A stretch of DNA of 7,574 bases from an uncultured Saprospiraceae bacterium (lineage in GTDB: Bacteria; Bacteroidota; Bacteroidia; Chitinophagales; Saprospiraceae), in contig CALGLS010000223.1 of assembly GCA_937959375.1 (NCBI GenBank), forward strand, positions 1 to 7,574. Reading direction: 5' to 3'. The notes beneath the pieces are model-generated. The model had not been told where the DNA came from. It ran no database searches and saw nothing but the letters and a program-made list of their open reading frames with translations. Both the position numbers and the translations under genes were made by a program. Shown here piece after piece: positions 5,696-7,574 of the stretch (position 1 is its first letter; every line of letters begins with the position of its first letter).

Positions 5696-7574
5696 CTAAT
5701 TTACAAGTATCTTAGAATATGCCTCTCCGACCTTTGCAAAATACATACCTGCAGGCCAATTTGCAACATCGATCTGAATATTGTTTTCAATTTGATTAGA
5801 GTAAACAACTTTTCCATTCAAGTCATAGATGAACAAAGTTTCAGTGTTTTGGCGAAAGCCAGCAACCTCTAAAAATAATGACTCATTGGCAGGGTTAGGA
5901 CTAACTTTGATACTTGCTAAATCTGCTGTAATGTTTGTAGCACTTACCACACCAATATTCTCTGCATTATGAGTTGGTGACATGATTTGGAAATTGCCCG
6001 TTCCGTTTGGAAAACGTCCGTAAGAAATATCTTCTGTTTGATCAAAAAATGTTACTTCATCCACAATCTCCAAAGCAGCATTTACTAAGAAAAGTGATTC
6101 AGCGGAAGCGGATAATTTGAAATTGGTGTGAAGCCCATCTTGTGTCTCGTCGCTATCAGCCCAAACGATTAGGTAGTCACCAGGAGCAATTGAAGTACCC
6201 GCTGGAAATGCCCACTTCGATAATTCATCTACATCATCAGAAAGGTAATAACCTTCCAGGTCAATGCTATTTGAGCCGTTGTTGTAAAATTCAATCCAAT
6301 CATCAAACTCACCATCTTGATCCGCTGCAGTGCTGCCATTAGAAGCCATAAATTCATTGATGACAAGATCTCCAACATTAGGGTTAGAAACCGTTGCAGT
6401 AATGGTATGGTATTCGTGCTCAGCTCGCTGTGGCGAAAACATGCCGATATTTTGATTCTCAGCGTAGATATAATATTGAGTAAAGGCGGCAGTAATTTCT
6501 AAGTCCGTTCCGTAAACGCCATCATTAGCAGCGCCATCGTTGTGTGCGCCATCATCATACATTTCAATTCTGGTGAAAGGTGCTTCTGGATTGGTTCGGT
6601 GACCAAGGTAAGCAGCATTTTCATCAGTGATCGTTGCCGTCACTGTAAGTGTTTCATTGATGACAGGGTTAGGAGTTGAAAATGCAATATTAGTAATGGT
6701 TGGTTGTGTATTTGTAAAATCAGAAAGACCTAAAAGGTAATTGTTTCTTCCATCCATTAAGTTTGTGATGCCTGGAGTTGCTCCACCGCCTGGACCGCCA
6801 CCGCCTCCAGCTACATCAGCTGTTAGATTGTCAACGAAGTTGTTGTAAGTGAAAAATTTATTGTTGTCAGCTTGTACGGATGCATCAATTAATGTTTGTA
6901 ATTCCTCACCAGTCGTGAAGTAAGCGCCATTGTCAAAGTTTTCTAAAAGAATTGTTTTGAAATGGGCGAGATACATGCGTTTGTACATTGGTACGGAAAG
7001 CAATTGTGAAATCAATGGAAAGTCTGCATCGTTATCGTGAAGGAGATGATCCATTTGCTGTTTTGCAGTTGTATTGTTTAACTGAACGCCACCGCCTGCC
7101 ATGCTGAAGCGACCGAAAGATTCATTCAAATCCCAAACGATAGAAGCAAAGCGTCCGTAGTCATCACGGTAGAGATAATAGTTTTGTTTGAAACCTCCGC
7201 TGTAAGAATCTAAATTTACGAATACATTGTTGAATGCCAACATCCAAATTGCTTTGTCTACATCTAAGATTTGTTCGATATCATTTAAATCGTTAGCGAG
7301 CGTATCACAAAGATCGATCAGTTCGTCCCAACCTTCATCTGATTTTAGTTCATAAGCTTGATCGTAGGCAGTTGAGTTGTCGCCAAGGTAAACGAGATTT
7401 GGAAAGTCATTACTTCCTGGTCCTGCTCCATTGATTGGGTTACATTTTACGAAAGTATTGCTTTTCGATCCGAAACGATTGTTTACAAATTTTTTGGAAA
7501 TAGCTTCGGAGTTACTGTATAATCCGATGAGCGTTCCGTTGACGTATACGTTGGCAAAATTAGACAAAGGAGCA
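5696..7574 (-). CDS. CotH kinase family protein with lamin-tail and T9SS sorting domains, 5' end cut by window edge
   Basis: 625 residues are visible, numbered from the first complete codon at 7573. The reading frame runs off the right edge (Ala-Pro-Leu-Ser-Asn...), and the TTG at 7567 is an internal Leu codon, not a start. Residues 1 to about 215 are the C-terminal half of a CotH domain: NVYVNGTLIGLYSNSE (8-23), NYYLYRDDYGRFASIVWDLNESFG (131-154, with the WDxN metal-site motif at 147-150). CotH proteins are atypical protein kinases, first known from Bacillus spore coats. A Gly-rich linker (256-265) follows, then an Ig-like segment (about 290-394) with a D/G-rich DDGAHNDGAANDGVYG patch, then a lamin-tail domain (about 398-535; LVINEF, DWIEFYN, GTSIAPGDYLIVWAD), then a T9SS sorting domain (554-625, from VSPNPANESLF). 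It is therefore expected at the cell surface. The missing part should hold the signal peptide and the N-terminal kinase half, so activity cannot be judged. It leads the probable operon with mbnP. Confidence 0.88.
   Translation of the reverse strand, partial: APLSNFANVYVNGTLIGLYSNSEAISKKFVNNRFGSKSNTFVKCNPINGAGPGSNDFPNLVYLGDNSTAYDQAYELKSDEGWDELIDLCDTLANDLNDIEQILDVDKAIWMLAFNNVFVNLDSYSGGFKQNYYLYRDDYGRFASIVWDLNESFGRFSMAGGGVQLNNTTAKQQMDHLLHDNDADFPLISQLLSVPMYKRMYLAHFKTILLENFDNGAYFTTGEELQTLIDASVQADNNKFFTYNNFVDNLTADVAGGGGGPGGGATPGITNLMDGRNNYLLGLSDFTNTQPTITNIAFSTPNPVINETLTVTATITDENAAYLGHRTNPEAPFTRIEMYDDGAHNDGAANDGVYGTDLEITAAFTQYYIYAENQNIGMFSPQRAEHEYHTITATVSNPNVGDLVINEFMASNGSTAADQDGEFDDWIEFYNNGSNSIDLEGYYLSDDVDELSKWAFPAGTSIAPGDYLIVWADSDETQDGLHTNFKLSASAESLFLVNAALEIVDEVTFFDQTEDISYGRFPNGTGNFQIMSPTHNAENIGVVSATNITADLASIKVSPNPANESLFLEVAGFRQNTETLFIYDLNGKVVYSNQIENNIQIDVANWPAGMYFAKVGEAYSKILVN

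Noticed and set aside
6142..6502. Two plus-strand open frames opposite the lamin-tail region
   Set aside because: Antisense shadows of the CotH/lamin-tail gene.
7565..7567. TTG as start codon of the CotH-type gene
   Set aside because: The frame stays open to the window edge, and the residues before and after it (APLSNFANVYVNG) match the inside of a CotH domain, so the real start is outside.

Overview
The window looks like a piece of a Bacteroidota chromosome, probably from a marine or freshwater member. Two proteins end in C-terminal type IX secretion (T9SS) sorting domains, a system confined to this phylum. A DUF2490 protein typical of the phylum is present. The DNA is AT-rich, start codons have A-rich leaders instead of Shine-Dalgarno sequences, and one promoter fits the Bacteroidota TTTG / TAnnTTTG pattern. 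All six genes I can support lie on the minus strand, so transcription runs from the right edge to the left.

Layout in transcription order: (1) 7574-5696, a CotH-type kinase fused to a lamin-tail domain and a T9SS sorting domain, with its N-terminus beyond the window. (2) 5683-5003, an MbnP-family copper protein, only 12 bp downstream. (3) 5002-4673, a 330-bp gap occupied mostly by a two-and-a-bit copy tandem repeat that contains a smaller heptamer array. (4) 4672-3644, a di-heme cytochrome c peroxidase/MauG-type protein (MbnH-like). (5) 3643-3543, a short spacer with heptamer repeats in inverted orientation around a small palindrome. (6) 3542-2175, a secreted YHYH-domain protein with a T9SS sorting domain, followed by a terminator. 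(7) 1999-1352, a DUF2490 outer-membrane protein with its own probable promoter. (8) 1280 to the left edge, a PLP-dependent group II decarboxylase, nearly complete.

The functional core is the MbnP plus di-heme peroxidase pair. In the characterised methanotroph pair, the MauG-like MbnH oxidises the first Trp of a WxW motif in MbnP to kynurenine, which is needed for Cu(I) binding. This MbnP has a WTW motif (residues 135-137) and the peroxidase has two CxxCH haem sites. The same chemistry is therefore a reasonable prediction here, without any methanobactin genes in view. The flanking CotH and YHYH proteins both carry export tags for the cell surface. All four may form one envelope or surface system, possibly for copper, but that is inference from position only. 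The DUF2490 and decarboxylase genes sit behind a terminator and a promoter and look unrelated.

The most unusual DNA-level feature is a family of 7-bp GAAG-core repeats. It appears in both spacers around the peroxidase gene, in opposite orientations, and at one place runs into the gene's last codons and supplies its stop codon.
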